This document shows, piece by piece, positions 1-9,813 of a stretch of 64,000 nt of DNA (position 1 is its first letter; the number at the start of each line of letters is the position of its first letter). Made by a program: the position numbers and the translations under genes. Source of the stretch: UBA2365 sp964594045. Lineage in GTDB: Bacteria; Bacteroidota; Bacteroidia; Chitinophagales; Saprospiraceae. The stretch is taken from assembly GCA_964594045.1 (NCBI GenBank), contig CAZQKR010000014.1, forward strand, positions 1 to 64,000, given 5' to 3'. The notes below the pieces were generated by a model, which did no database searches, was not told the origin of the DNA, and saw nothing but the letters and a program-made list of their open reading frames with translations.

Positions 1-80
1 TTAATACATATAATTATTTTTTATATATACAAATTTCTGGCCTGCGAAAGGTCAGGTAATAATAATTGATGGATGTAATA

Positions 81-3000
81 TCATCTTTTTGGTAGTTTGA
101 TCTCGTCCCATGTGCCTTTTTTGGGCGTCATATATGGAAGTTCCCAGATCATATTCACCGAAACACCGAAATGGTGATCAAAGAATTCTTCATCGTACAG
201 CAAGCCGACTTGGCCGTAAAGTTCAAGCCGAAGGAAATCATTCACAGGCCAGTTAAAACCTGCTGAATAGTTCAATCCGAAACAATGACCACTGGCATTC
301 ATATGTTCAGACCTGAAAGTTTCGTTTATAAAGGACAATGAACACTGCTGGAACATCGAAAGTGTTTGACTGATTTGATATAAATGCCGTAAGCCCAGTA
401 CATAACGGTCAGCATCAAATGATCCCGGAACAAGTATCTGCTCTTCAGAAAGAAATGAAGCGATCCCCCTGTTCCTTTGGAAACCTGAGATCAGCATCAA
501 CTCTGGTTTTATAGGCCACATCAAATCAAGTTGTCCTGATCTGTCCATTGACTTATAAAATTCTGTGACCTCGCCTGACTTGATGATGGCCTCTGATTTA
601 TAGATAAATGTGTGTAATGGAATCAATGGAATTTCCTGGTTATTTATTGCCTGCGAAATATCCGGCAATAATGCATCTGCCGTTGAAAAAAGAAACACGA
701 AAACAGGATTGGAAGGACATCCCTGACCGTTTTGATCCACAATGTAGATCATGTATTCACCACCTGACATATTGATGATCTGGAAAATACTGGTGTTTGC
801 AGAGCCAATAGGCATATCATTCAAATAAACCAGGTAAGGAGGTTGAGCTCCGGTTGTAGTTACCTGCAGGCGCACATATCCGTTGTTCCCTGCCGGATTA
901 TTTGGGTGGAATATCTCCAATACCTCGAGATTCAATTGGGGTAAATTTGGAACATCAACGGAATAAATGTCTGAGCATCCCTCATTCATACTGGTGATGG
1001 TCAATGAATACGTGCCACTGCACAGATTGTATGCACCGGATCCTTCATCTCCGGTATCCCACGAATATCCATAATCTCCTGAGGGATTGACAGCAACTTC
1101 AATGTATCCGACACATCTTTCACAGACATCAGGTACAAAATTAAATATGGGTACAAAATCACAGGGTATGTTTTCCACAAAAATGATCTGGGTGCAAAAT
1201 GAAGTATTCCCGCAAAGATCACTGGCAGAAAATGTTCTGATGATGTTCCCTTCACAAGCAATGAATCCGCTCAGATCGTCAATATATTCTATATCCGGTT
1301 CAGCAGTGCAGATATCTTGGGCAAATACTTGACCGGTAATGGTTAAATCATTTTCCTGCCCGCATTGCACCTCAATATTGGGCGGGCAGATGATCACGGG
1401 ATCCTCTGTATCCATCACATGGATATGCTGGACACAATAGGCTTTATTACCACAACCGTCATCGGCAACAAAAGTCCTTTCTATTGTCCCCTGACAACCG
1501 TTAAAATCAAGGTTTTTGTCAGTAAATTCCATTTGGCCAACAGGATTGCAGGCATCCTCAGCAAGAGCTGTTCCGGTGACCTGGATATTCCAATGGTCAC
1601 CACATTCCACAGTTATTTCCGGAGGACAAAAAGTAAAATATGGAGCAGTTTGATCTGTTACATAAATATTCTGGTTACAGCTTGCAGCGTTTCCGGATTG
1701 GTCAACTGCTGTCCAGGTTCTGATCACTGTCCCGTTACATCCGAAAAATTCTTCGGGATGATTTACGAATGATACATCAAAATCATTTGAACAATTATCA
1801 TACACCGTTGGGTTGCCACTATATGGATTGCTTTTATAAACAGAACATTCCGTTTGAATGTCAGGAGGACAGATTATGGTTGGTGCAACATTATCCATAA
1901 ACCGGATCACCTGGGTACAACTTGCCTGATTGCCACTGGCATCACTCGCAGTCCAGGTCCTGGTGATGACCTGACCACAGCCTTCGCCAACTGTCTGATC
2001 TGTATATTGGATCAGGATATCAGCCACTTCAGTACAATTATCCGCAACTTCCGGATAACCTGTCATCGATGGATCTGTACCTGCCCCATACTCCAACTCA
2101 ATGTCAGGAGGGCAAACTATGGATGGGGCAACATGGTCCATAAACCGGATCAGCTGGGTACAACTTGACTGATTGCCACTGGCATCAGTCGCAGTCCAGG
2201 TCCTGGTGATGACCTGACCACAGCCTTCACCTTCCAGGATGTCTGAGTATTGTGTTTGAATTTCTGCAGGCGTTGAACAATTATCTGATACAACAGGGAA
2301 ACCTGTTTGAGCTGGATCTATACTGGTTCCAAATTCGATTTCCAGGTCCTGAGGGCATTCAATGACCGGAGCAACATCGTCCAGGAGATCAATGATCTGA
2401 TCACATTTGGAACTGTTTTCTGAAAAGTCCTTCACTGTCCAGGTTCTGCGAATGTTACCACACGGACCGCTTTCATACGAGTCATTATACATGATTCTGA
2501 GTTCACTGAAAGGTGTACAATTGTCTGTAACTACCGGATTTCCAGTTAATTGAGGATCAGGACTGGCATTGGCGGACACTCCGATATCCGGAGGGCAAAT
2601 GATTGTCGGGGGAATCAGATCATTCACTGTTACCTGTATGGTTGAATAAGCTGCTAATCCAATTTCATCCGAAATCTGATAAGTACCCTGAAAAACCCCG
2701 GTTGCACCGGAAGTGCTGATCAGTATTGTGCCCTGACCGGTAATTTGCCAGGTCAAAACGGGATCCCCGCTTACTGAAGTAACCGCAATGCCCAAACCAG
2801 AGTCATTCCGGATCAGATCTAGTGTTTCCTGACCATTGCAGGAGATCGTGATCATGTCAGGATTTGCAACAGGATAAACTGTATCTATGGGCTCTTCCCC
2901 ACCCCAGTATTTGATGGCCAGCCAGGTTCCTGTACCTATGAGCGGAATACCCGTACCGGCGATCCAGGGCCATTTTGGCTTCTGCAAAATGAAAGGTATT

Positions 3001-4457
3001 GGTTGTGTCTTCCAGCCAAACCCTGAAAGATCAAGTGTCAGATCTTCTATATTATTGATGAGCTTTGAAGGAATTTTTTCAGGTATTTTTTCTAAAGGAT
3101 CTGCTTCACCGCAACATGAAGCGTACCAATCTGAATTGCGGTAATTTTCCAGAATTTCTCTTTTTTGGAGATAGTTCTTGTCCGCTATGCTGAGTGATTC
3201 GACCAGATATTCCAGACCGCTTTCCAGCAAAGAATTAATTGTTGATCTATAGCTGTTCTGATCATCAGGTCCGATCAATGTTTTGCAATCATCTGTTATA
3301 AAAGCCAACAAATTTACGAGTTTATCCAGGTCAGACGGATTTTTGGTTGTATGATCCCTCAAGGTATGGTTCAACCACTTATTCAATTCAGCTTCTGCCA
3401 TCAGCCAGACAGAATACCATTCCGGTTGTGATTTCTGCTCATTTAAAAAAAGTAACACAGGCAAAAGAGTCTTTCCTGCATCAGTATCCCGGACATCAGT
3501 TGAATTGATCAGGTGAATGATACTTGATCGGGCCGGGATACTTTCACCCGTTTTCTCCTGTTTGAAAGCCGGCTGATAAGCTGGAACAACTACCTTTACC
3601 AATTTGGCTTCTGCACCGATGAGCTGAATATTTGACCAGATGTCGTCTGCACTGGCCAGTTCAACAGGTTCCATCTTATTGGCAGGTTGATTGTTGGTTA
3701 TTTCCCATTGCCGGACATATTTGGCTATAAACTGGTCTTTGGGGTAAGTTTTCCCTTCCAGAACAGATACATAAAGCCAAAGGACGTGCTGAATATAGTT
3801 ATCTTTCAATTTGTCATCTGCTTTTACAGCACCTGAAGCGATCAGTCGTTCCAGCGAACTTCTGGCAGCATACTCGAAATAGAGTAAAAGCCTTACAGCA
3901 TCATACGGGAATTCATTGATATCCAAAGTATAGTAAAACGGATCAGCAGAATTTGGCCAGTTGAGGAAAAAATTATCCTCACCTGGCATTTCGGGTAAAT
4001 ATGGCTTGAAGACAGCAGAAAGCGGTTTTCCCTGTTCAGGTAAAGGATATCCTGAATGCCAGTTAACCCATTGGTCAACAGGAGGCAGTATTTGTCCTGA
4101 AAATGCAGGTGATCTGTCGATACTGACACAATATCCTTTCAATGCCATGTTAATTGATCTGAAGGGCGGCACTGTAATCTGCATGATTTCAGGAACGATA
4201 TAAGCCTGGTGTCTGCTTTCTGAGGGAATAAAACATTGGCCAATATCAACCTTAACAGCGGTTGAATCCGGATTATAAACCCATAGGTCAGCTATATGTC
4301 CGGTTGTCCGCCCTGTCCCTTTAGCATGGTATTTCAATCCAGGTTGTGCTGTCAATGTCCACTGGGACAAAAATATCTCAATAGATAAAAGACAAATCAG
4401 GTGAACTTTAAGAAAATTAAGGTTTCCGGAAAATAAATACCGAAAAATATTTGACAT
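81..4457 (-). CDS. Giant secreted HYR-repeat surface protein
   Basis: The product is about 1458 residues and its function is unknown; a cell-surface or adhesive role is inferred from the repeats. A signal peptide ends near residue 38 (LTAQ). The N-terminal ~500 residues are unrecognised, and a hydrophobic Trp/Gly-rich stretch lies at about 505-525. Six HYR-like repeats of about 80 residues follow (about 612-1110), each opening with a CPPDI-like motif and carrying a DNC motif and an RTWTA-type strand. A SprB-like repeat (about 1110-1170) comes next, and the last ~200 residues look like amphipathic beta strands. No canonical T9SS tail is visible. ATG at 4457 is chosen; the frame also has a TTG six bases upstream. 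Repeats 2 and 3 are nearly identical at DNA level. The gene stands alone. Confidence 0.85.
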   Translation of the reverse strand: MSNIFRYLFSGNLNFLKVHLICLLSIEIFLSQWTLTAQPGLKYHAKGTGRTTGHIADLWVYNPDSTAVKVDIGQCFIPSESRHQAYIVPEIMQITVPPFRSINMALKGYCVSIDRSPAFSGQILPPVDQWVNWHSGYPLPEQGKPLSAVFKPYLPEMPGEDNFFLNWPNSADPFYYTLDINEFPYDAVRLLLYFEYAARSSLERLIASGAVKADDKLKDNYIQHVLWLYVSVLEGKTYPKDQFIAKYVRQWEITNNQPANKMEPVELASADDIWSNIQLIGAEAKLVKVVVPAYQPAFKQEKTGESIPARSSIIHLINSTDVRDTDAGKTLLPVLLFLNEQKSQPEWYSVWLMAEAELNKWLNHTLRDHTTKNPSDLDKLVNLLAFITDDCKTLIGPDDQNSYRSTINSLLESGLEYLVESLSIADKNYLQKREILENYRNSDWYASCCGEADPLEKIPEKIPSKLINNIEDLTLDLSGFGWKTQPIPFILQKPKWPWIAGTGIPLIGTGTWLAIKYWGGEEPIDTVYPVANPDMITISCNGQETLDLIRNDSGLGIAVTSVSGDPVLTWQITGQGTILISTSGATGVFQGTYQISDEIGLAAYSTIQVTVNDLIPPTIICPPDIGVSANASPDPQLTGNPVVTDNCTPFSELRIMYNDSYESGPCGNIRRTWTVKDFSENSSKCDQIIDLLDDVAPVIECPQDLEIEFGTSIDPAQTGFPVVSDNCSTPAEIQTQYSDILEGEGCGQVITRTWTATDASGNQSSCTQLIRFMDHVAPSIVCPPDIELEYGAGTDPSMTGYPEVADNCTEVADILIQYTDQTVGEGCGQVITRTWTASDASGNQASCTQVIRFMDNVAPTIICPPDIQTECSVYKSNPYSGNPTVYDNCSNDFDVSFVNHPEEFFGCNGTVIRTWTAVDQSGNAASCNQNIYVTDQTAPYFTFCPPEITVECGDHWNIQVTGTALAEDACNPVGQMEFTDKNLDFNGCQGTIERTFVADDGCGNKAYCVQHIHVMDTEDPVIICPPNIEVQCGQENDLTITGQVFAQDICTAEPDIEYIDDLSGFIACEGNIIRTFSASDLCGNTSFCTQIIFVENIPCDFVPIFNFVPDVCERCVGYIEVAVNPSGDYGYSWDTGDEGSGAYNLCSGTYSLTITSMNEGCSDIYSVDVPNLPQLNLEVLEIFHPNNPAGNNGYVRLQVTTTGAQPPYLVYLNDMPIGSANTSIFQIINMSGGEYMIYIVDQNGQGCPSNPVFVFLFSTADALLPDISQAINNQEIPLIPLHTFIYKSEAIIKSGEVTEFYKSMDRSGQLDLMWPIKPELMLISGFQRNRGIASFLSEEQILVPGSFDADRYVLGLRHLYQISQTLSMFQQCSLSFINETFRSEHMNASGHCFGLNYSAGFNWPVNDFLRLELYGQVGLLYDEEFFDHHFGVSVNMIWELPYMTPKKGTWDEIKLPKR

Positions 4458-4886
4458 GATCAAATGATTTTACATCCAGAAAATCTTTTCCCTTGCATGG
4501 TTATCTATGTTTTTTGAGAAATAAAAACAAATTGTAACCAGTCTCAAAACTTCTCCTGATAAGCAGGATTTCAAGGATCACAGCAGTAGCTCAGTAGTCA
4601 ATATTTCAAAAGATTAATACCATTAAATTAATCTGTATGCTTTTTCTGTTTGTAATACAAATTCCAAGGTATAATAAATTTTTTAATAATTACCTCAGAA
4701 AACAGTATAAATTGTTTAAAAATGTTGAAAAAAACCACATGAATACGATAAATTACCCTGAAAGTCAGAATATGTCAAAATTTATTGCAGAATTTTTATG
4801 GCATGGATCAGGTTGTGGAATGGAACTCATTGTGCCGGGTTTGTGTTGATCTGATAAACTGTATTCCAAATGCCAAAACTATACTG
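4458..4886. other. AT-rich intergenic region
   Basis: This stretch separates the HYR protein start from the small membrane-protein gene. It contains only short reading frames, including a 36-codon one from 4740. I found no clear promoter, terminator or RNA structure. Confidence 0.5.
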
Positions 4887-5189
4887 ATGAGTTATGCCGG
4901 ACACGTTATCGATATGATCAAAAGGCTGGAGAACAACCGTATTCTTCAGAAAAACCTGCGTAAACGCTTAGGCAATAATCTTGAAGCCTATGCGGCTAAA
5001 ACGGCGCACAGGGAATTCAATAAAGATTTATTTCACCAGCAAACAGCTCAGGAACAGGAACGAAGACGTAAAAGAATTCAAAGTGAAATCAAATCAGGTC
5101 AAATGGCAGCCTGGATCAAAGGAATGATCGCCCTGTTGGTTTTTATTTTGCTGGGCATTGTATTGATCCTGTTGATCCGGGTTAACTGA
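4887..5189 (+). CDS. Small single-pass membrane protein
   Basis: A 100-residue protein of unknown function. It opens with MSYAGHVIDMIKRLENNR, a start resembling small basic membrane proteins I recall from Bacteroidota. A charged, Gln/Arg/Lys-rich helical middle follows, then one C-terminal transmembrane helix (about 76-97, WIKGMIALLVFILLG). The frame is open for 34 codons upstream of this ATG, but that part is Cys-rich and unlike the rest, so the later ATG is preferred. It converges with glnA, 39 bp apart. Being a tail-anchored membrane protein is an inference from the single C-terminal helix. Confidence 0.6.
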   Translation: MSYAGHVIDMIKRLENNRILQKNLRKRLGNNLEAYAAKTAHREFNKDLFHQQTAQEQERRRKRIQSEIKSGQMAAWIKGMIALLVFILLGIVLILLIRVN

Positions 5190-5228
5190 CAACTCCATAG
5201 CTCCGAAATAAATGGCTGGTATTACAAA

Positions 5229-6731
5229 TCAGCCGCAATGAAAGTATTTCTCCACCAGATCCAGCAAACCGTCAACGTTTCTTTCCAGTTTTATGATCAA
5301 ACCGACATCATCAAATGATTCCAGCTTGGAAATCGTCCGGTCAATCACTTCTTCCGGAATGACTTTCCCATGTTCATAAAAGTTCCTTTGTTTTTTCAGT
5401 TCTGCAGCTGATGCAAAGCAGGATGAAGGCAAAACATCAAAACTTTTTAGCTTTTCTGCATCTTTTTTGTTAGTAGGAGAATAATAGAGCGCTTCTGCTT
5501 TATCAAGGCTTTTATCCATGGTTAGACCGTGCAACACAGCGAGCGTTAAAGCTGCGATCAGCATGTGGACATTGGCCGAACCGTCAGGCACCCGAAATTC
5601 AAATGTCTGTTTATCAGGTGCCAGAGGCATTTTATCAGGTTCCTTTTCATTGACTTTTACGATCATGTTCTCAGCGTGATCCCACAATAATGGAACTCTG
5701 ACCAGCACTGCCCTGTTTCTGAATCCCCAGCAAATCGTGGTAGGCGCTTCCTGGTGAGGCACCAGCCTGAAATAAGAGCTAGGATTGGTATTTCCGAATG
5801 CTGTCAGGGAAGGTGCCATATCCAGAACACCAGCGATCGCTTTTTTCGATTCGTCACTCAACTGCCCGTCTTTCAGCACAATATTCCGGTCACCCTGCAT
5901 TAACTTCAGATGAATGTGCAATCCGCTACCGGCTTTGCCCACGGTGATCTTCGGTGAGAAAGTGATGTGAATACCTTTCTGATAAGCGAGATTGCGCAGG
6001 ATCCATTTTGCGATGACTAACTGATCGGCAGCATCCTCCAGTGCAACAGGAAGAAATTCAATCTCATTCTGCTCGTAATGTTTATCGCCCACATCGAAAC
6101 TGCCCACTTCAGCATGAGCATACTTGATCTTACCGCCGCATTGTGCAATGATCTGCATGGCTTCGCGTCTGAATTCCGAAGTCTTGTTGAAAGGTTCGGA
6201 TTCATGGTAAGCTCTTTGATCCTCAGGCCTGAACAATTCCATCTTTGGGGTGATGATATAGTATTCAAGTTCACCCATCGCTTCCAGACGCAGACCGGTT
6301 TCTTCCTCCAGCCGCTTACGCGCTTTGGTGATCATATAATGAGGAGATGCTTCATAAAAATTGCCCTGATGATCAAAAAAGGAGCAAAGAAAACTGATGG
6401 TAGGAATAGATGAAAAAACATTCATAAATGCCGTGCTGTATTTGGGTACAACATACAGATCACTGGCATCCACGCGGATATAAGAGAATAATGAAGATCC
6501 GTCGACACGCTCACCGTAAGTAAGGATCTCTTCTAAATGCTGTTTGCTGTTGATCACAAAATTGAGTGTTTTCAGGCGTCCGTCCTCGGGAATATAATGA
6601 AAATTGACCATTTTGATACCCTTTTCTTCGATGAAACGGATCAGGTCGGCTTTGCTGAAGTCAGCACTCGGCTTTCCCAGGTAGCTTTCAAGGATATTGG
6701 GACTCAGGGTATAATCGTTTAATTTTGTCAT
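5229..6731 (-). CDS. glnA: Type I glutamine synthetase
   Basis: Makes glutamine from glutamate, ammonia and ATP in the cytosol. The family signatures are present in order: a beta-grasp N-terminal domain, an ELEYYI metal-binding stretch, EVGSFDVGDKHYEQNEIEF, the GSGLHIHLKL histidine motif, NPSSYFRLVPHQEAP with NRAVLVRVPL (ATP and glutamate binding) and EFRVPDGSANVHMLIAA. At 500 residues the length fits a bacterial GSI subunit. The GSI adenylylation tyrosine loop is not evident, so control by adenylylation is doubtful. ATG at 6731 (MTKLND) is chosen; an in-frame ATG at 6767 would add 12 residues. A -7-like element lies just upstream. Confidence 0.93.
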   Translation of the reverse strand: MTKLNDYTLSPNILESYLGKPSADFSKADLIRFIEEKGIKMVNFHYIPEDGRLKTLNFVINSKQHLEEILTYGERVDGSSLFSYIRVDASDLYVVPKYSTAFMNVFSSIPTISFLCSFFDHQGNFYEASPHYMITKARKRLEEETGLRLEAMGELEYYIITPKMELFRPEDQRAYHESEPFNKTSEFRREAMQIIAQCGGKIKYAHAEVGSFDVGDKHYEQNEIEFLPVALEDAADQLVIAKWILRNLAYQKGIHITFSPKITVGKAGSGLHIHLKLMQGDRNIVLKDGQLSDESKKAIAGVLDMAPSLTAFGNTNPSSYFRLVPHQEAPTTICWGFRNRAVLVRVPLLWDHAENMIVKVNEKEPDKMPLAPDKQTFEFRVPDGSANVHMLIAALTLAVLHGLTMDKSLDKAEALYYSPTNKKDAEKLKSFDVLPSSCFASAAELKKQRNFYEHGKVIPEEVIDRTISKLESFDDVGLIIKLERNVDGLLDLVEKYFHCG

Positions 6732-6787
6732 TTTTATTAAATTTTGGATATCCAAATGAATATTCATATCATATCAAAAAGCGCTTG

Positions 6788-6795
6788 CAAAATTA
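6788..6795 (-). promoter_or_regulatory. -7 promoter element upstream of glnA
   Basis: On the minus strand this reads TAATTTTG, an exact match to the Bacteroidota -7 consensus TAnnTTTG. It is about 55 bp before the chosen glnA ATG. No convincing -33 TTTG is present at the usual spacing. Confidence 0.45.
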
Positions 6796-6950
6796 AGGAA
6801 ATTTATCACCTCATTACAGTAAAAATGAATAATTATCTACTGTTTACAGACAGAAAATAATGGAATTGCCAAATAAAAATAAAGTTATTGTATTGAATTC
6901 ATTTTAAATGCCTTCATTTTGCTGATTTATTTATAAAAAACTCAATTGGC

Positions 6951-6981
6951 TTGGATAAAAATAATTTCTTCATTACTTTTG
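6951..6981 (+). promoter_or_regulatory. Bacteroidota promoter TTG-N20-TACTTTTG
   Basis: TTG at 6951-6953 and TACTTTTG at 6974-6981 are separated by 20 bp, fitting the -33/-7 consensus. Transcription would start near 6988, only ~12 bp before the ATG at 7000. This rules out the upstream in-frame TTG at 6946 as the start. Confidence 0.6.
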
Positions 6982-6999
6982 TTTTTAAATCAGTTGACC

Positions 7000-9045
7000 A
7001 TGTACTCTATCACACTATTAACAGGCGTTATCGCAATTTTGTGTTCTGCCGTTTGCTCCGGGCAGGAAGAAATTGAATTGCGTTTTCAAAACCGGCTTGA
7101 AACAGATTTCAGCGAAGGCGAAGCAGACTTTATGCCAATTCTGGATCATCTTTCCGCTCTTGTTGAAAATCCGATGGACCTCAATTCATGCAGTTTTGAC
7201 GAGTTGATGCAACTGGGCATTTTGAGTCAGTTGCAGGCAGAAAATATTTTATATCATCGTGCTAAGATGGGAGATTTTCTGGATGTGCATGAATTGCAGG
7301 CTGTATCAGGGATGGATCAGCAAACCGCTGAACTGGTCAGTCATGTTGTTAAAGTTAATTATAAAAAGTTGTGGACTCCGGTTAACCTGAAAAATCTGTT
7401 TCAATTGGGGAAGTCTGACATGGTGTTCAGGGCAAAAACAATTCTGGAAGAAAAGGCGGGCTATGCATCAGAGGATGTGCAAAACGAAGATGGATACCTG
7501 GGAAATAAACACCAGTATCTATTTCGATACAGATACAATTTTGACAACAGGATCATCCTGAACGTCCTTTCAGAAAAGGATCCGGGAGAATCACTCTATA
7601 AAAAAGGCCTGACGATCGGACCGGACTTTAATTCAGCGTATTTATCCATACTGAGTCCTGTACGTGGTGTGGATATGCTTATTTTAGGCGATTACAGGAT
7701 ACATATGGGACAAGGATTGATCTCCAATGCCAGTTATGGTGGCGGCAAGTCCGCATCAGTCATGCAGATCAACAAAACAGGTAAAGCATTGAGACCATAC
7801 AGTTCTGTCAATGAGTTTGGTTTCCACAGGGGATTCGCATTTTGCGGTACTTTCAGAAAATTGCATTATCTTGTATTTGGATCTTCGAATAAGTTGGATG
7901 CAAGGATCGATACCGTTTTTGAAAACAACGTCATTCAGGACATCAGGCTGGTTTCCCTGACTGAAACAGGCCTTCACAGGGATTCGACGGAACTGGGTTT
8001 GAAACAACAGACCAAGTTAGTGACTTACGGTGCAAAACTCGGTCTCAACGGCAAGGTTTTCAGGGTTGCCGTCAATTTTACATCCGGCCATTACCCGCAT
8101 CGCTTTGAAGATACAGGACAATTGTATCTTTTGCATCAGCAAAAAAAAGCTGACGCATTTCACATCAGTGTTGATTACAACTGGAGGTTTAAAAACATGA
8201 TGTTTTCCGGAGAAACTGCTTTGGGTGATTTTCATGCCTTTGCCAATGTGCACATTGTTCAGATGAGCATGGCTAAGAATCTCGACATCGCCATATTGTA
8301 CCGGAATTATAATCCTGAATACCAGACACAGTTTGGCGAGGCTTTCGGCGAATCAGCCGGAGGAGGCAACGAGCAAGGTATTTATATTGCCGGAACGCTG
8401 CGTTTGAGCAGATTGGTCAGATTGGAAGCCTATATGGATTTATGGAGGTATCCATGGCTTAAATACCTGGTGGACAGCCCAAGCCGCGGTTATGAGTATT
8501 TTATTAAAGCTGAATATGCTCTGAGAAAGAAAATGCAATTGTATGTGCAGTATAAGGCTGAACTCAAACAGGGGAATGAGCATAGTGAATTCGAGTCCTT
8601 GAACAGTATCTCCGGTATAAAGCTCAACAATGTCAGGGTACATATCAGTTATAAAGTCAACAACCTGATCGAATTGCGCAACCGTATGGAATGGACTTCA
8701 GGTTCATCTGAAAAACCATCCTGTGGATTGCTGTTATTTCAGGATGTGGTCTTCAAACCTTTAACAATACCCATATCGTTCACTGCCAGGATCGCTTACT
8801 TCGATATTCCTGATTGGGCCAGCAGGATATACGCATATGAGAATGATCTGTTGTATGCTTTCAGTATCCCGGCATATTATAAATCAGGATACCGTGCGTA
8901 TTGCAATGTCCGGTATAAACCGTTTAAAAATCTGGTTCTGGAAGCGAGGGTTGCACGGAGTTTTTTGCCATTTGATTTCGCGCTCGAAGAAGAGCAGTCC
9001 AATCAAAAAACAGAGGTTAAAATACAGATGAGATACAGCTTCTGA
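7000..9045 (+). CDS. Exported helix-hairpin-helix / beta-barrel protein
   Basis: A 681-residue protein with a signal peptide (cleavage near SAVCSGQ). Residues of about 50-115 form ComEA-like helix-hairpin-helix units (DLNSCSFDELMQLGIL, then DVHELQAVSGMD). The remaining ~550 residues alternate aromatic and polar strands and end in RYSF, typical of an outer-membrane beta-barrel. The combination is widespread in Bacteroidota but has no assigned function that I know. The HhH part suggests contact with DNA or protein in the periplasm. The start is fixed by the promoter just upstream. It converges with the monooxygenase gene across a short hairpin. Confidence 0.85.
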   Translation: MYSITLLTGVIAILCSAVCSGQEEIELRFQNRLETDFSEGEADFMPILDHLSALVENPMDLNSCSFDELMQLGILSQLQAENILYHRAKMGDFLDVHELQAVSGMDQQTAELVSHVVKVNYKKLWTPVNLKNLFQLGKSDMVFRAKTILEEKAGYASEDVQNEDGYLGNKHQYLFRYRYNFDNRIILNVLSEKDPGESLYKKGLTIGPDFNSAYLSILSPVRGVDMLILGDYRIHMGQGLISNASYGGGKSASVMQINKTGKALRPYSSVNEFGFHRGFAFCGTFRKLHYLVFGSSNKLDARIDTVFENNVIQDIRLVSLTETGLHRDSTELGLKQQTKLVTYGAKLGLNGKVFRVAVNFTSGHYPHRFEDTGQLYLLHQQKKADAFHISVDYNWRFKNMMFSGETALGDFHAFANVHIVQMSMAKNLDIAILYRNYNPEYQTQFGEAFGESAGGGNEQGIYIAGTLRLSRLVRLEAYMDLWRYPWLKYLVDSPSRGYEYFIKAEYALRKKMQLYVQYKAELKQGNEHSEFESLNSISGIKLNNVRVHISYKVNNLIELRNRMEWTSGSSEKPSCGLLLFQDVVFKPLTIPISFTARIAYFDIPDWASRIYAYENDLLYAFSIPAYYKSGYRAYCNVRYKPFKNLVLEARVARSFLPFDFALEEEQSNQKTEVKIQMRYSF

Positions 9046-9049
9046 GCAG

Positions 9050-9067
9050 TTTTCAGGGAACTGAAAA
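9050..9067. terminator. Hairpin between convergent genes
   Basis: Perfect 7-bp inverted repeat TTTTCAG/CTGAAAA with a GGAA loop, immediately after the stop at 9045 and before the convergent gene ending at 9084. There is no long T tract beyond the stem, so termination strength is uncertain. Confidence 0.4.
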
Positions 9068-9083
9068 TCGTTGGTGTTTGTGA

Positions 9084-9371
9084 TCAGTTGATCAGATCGT
9101 AAATCCCGATTTCTGGTTCTCCGTCCAAAACACCCTCCAGCAATGATAGAAAATACTGGTGTGAGTCCAATTGGTCGTAGGTTTCCCTGTCTGCCTTGTG
9201 CAGCCAAAATTCGATGATGCAAAACTTGTCAGGAGATTTTTTGTCTCTCAACAAATTATAATGGCTCATACCGGATTGCTGTGCGTTCATTTTCAGTTCC
9301 AGTGTGATCATTTCAAGAAAAGTCTGTTCTTCCTTTTCCCTTACCTGATAATGTCCTGCAACGACATACAT
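9084..9371 (-). CDS. Antibiotic biosynthesis monooxygenase (ABM) domain protein
   Basis: A 95-residue single-domain protein of the ABM dimeric alpha-beta barrel family. Members include quinol monooxygenases such as YgiN and haem-degrading enzymes. The typical pattern is visible: an opening strand MYVVAGHYQVREKEE, then SGMSHYNLLRD, FCIIEFWLHKADRETYDQ and a C-terminal HQYFLSLLEG helix. It is cytosolic, with no signal peptide. The substrate cannot be told from sequence. It lies 76 bp after the DUF3276 gene on the same strand, separated from it by a likely terminator. Confidence 0.82.
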   Translation of the reverse strand: MYVVAGHYQVREKEEQTFLEMITLELKMNAQQSGMSHYNLLRDKKSPDKFCIIEFWLHKADRETYDQLDSHQYFLSLLEGVLDGEPEIGIYDLIN

Positions 9372-9389
9372 ATTTTATACTTTAAGTTT

Positions 9390-9426
9390 AAAAAAAGGGG
9401 AAACTCTTCCAGAAAGCTACCCCTTT
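9390..9426 (-). terminator. Rho-independent terminator after the DUF3276 gene
   Basis: Read on the minus strand, AAAGGGG and CCCCTTT form a 7-bp stem around a ~19-nt loop and run into a T tract (the A run at 9390-9396 on the plus strand). It lies directly after the DUF3276 stop. Confidence 0.6.
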
Positions 9427-9447
9427 ATGAATTGAATAAAACTGTTA

Positions 9448-9789
9448 TTACCATTGGATGTTACCATCATTCCTGTCATTGTCGTGATCGTGGTCATCCA
9501 TTGAATTTTCTCTTTCCCATTCTTCCTGCCTCCTGGCAAATTCATCATAATCATAACCGGGCATCAGGTTGTTCTTGACATGATCAAGTGTATTGAGCAA
9601 GGCTTCTGAGAAACGGTTGAAATCCTCTTTATACAAGAAAATTTTGTGTCTGTCAAAACCGTTGCCCTTAAAACTCTTCGTGCTTTCTGTAAGTGTAATA
9701 AAAAAATCCCCTCCTTTAGTTTCTCTCACATCAAAAAAGTAAGTTCTTCGTTTTCCCGCTCTTAATTTGGTAGAATAAACGGGGTCCAT
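9448..9789 (-). CDS. DUF3276 (PUR-alpha-like) nucleic-acid-binding protein
   Basis: A 113-residue member of DUF3276, a Bacteroidota/spirochaete family with a PUR-alpha (whirly-like) fold; related proteins bind single-stranded nucleic acid. The core is visible as LRAGKRRTYFFDVRETKGGD, FFITLTES and HKIFLYKEDFNRFSEAL. The C-terminal tail is acidic and Asp/His-rich (DDHDHDNDRND). ATG at 9789 places the family core about ten residues from the start. A GTG at 9813 would add eight residues and remains possible. It is probably monocistronic, with its own -7 element and a terminator. Confidence 0.85.
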   Translation of the reverse strand: MDPVYSTKLRAGKRRTYFFDVRETKGGDFFITLTESTKSFKGNGFDRHKIFLYKEDFNRFSEALLNTLDHVKNNLMPGYDYDEFARRQEEWERENSMDDHDHDNDRNDGNIQW

Positions 9790-9813
9790 TCTTTTGAAAT
9801 CTCCTTTTTCCAC

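Noticed and set aside
4740..4850. 36-codon frame just upstream of the small membrane-protein gene, possibly a frameshifted N-terminus
   Set aside because: It ends before the ATG at 4887, which already gives a complete protein, so a frameshift is not needed.
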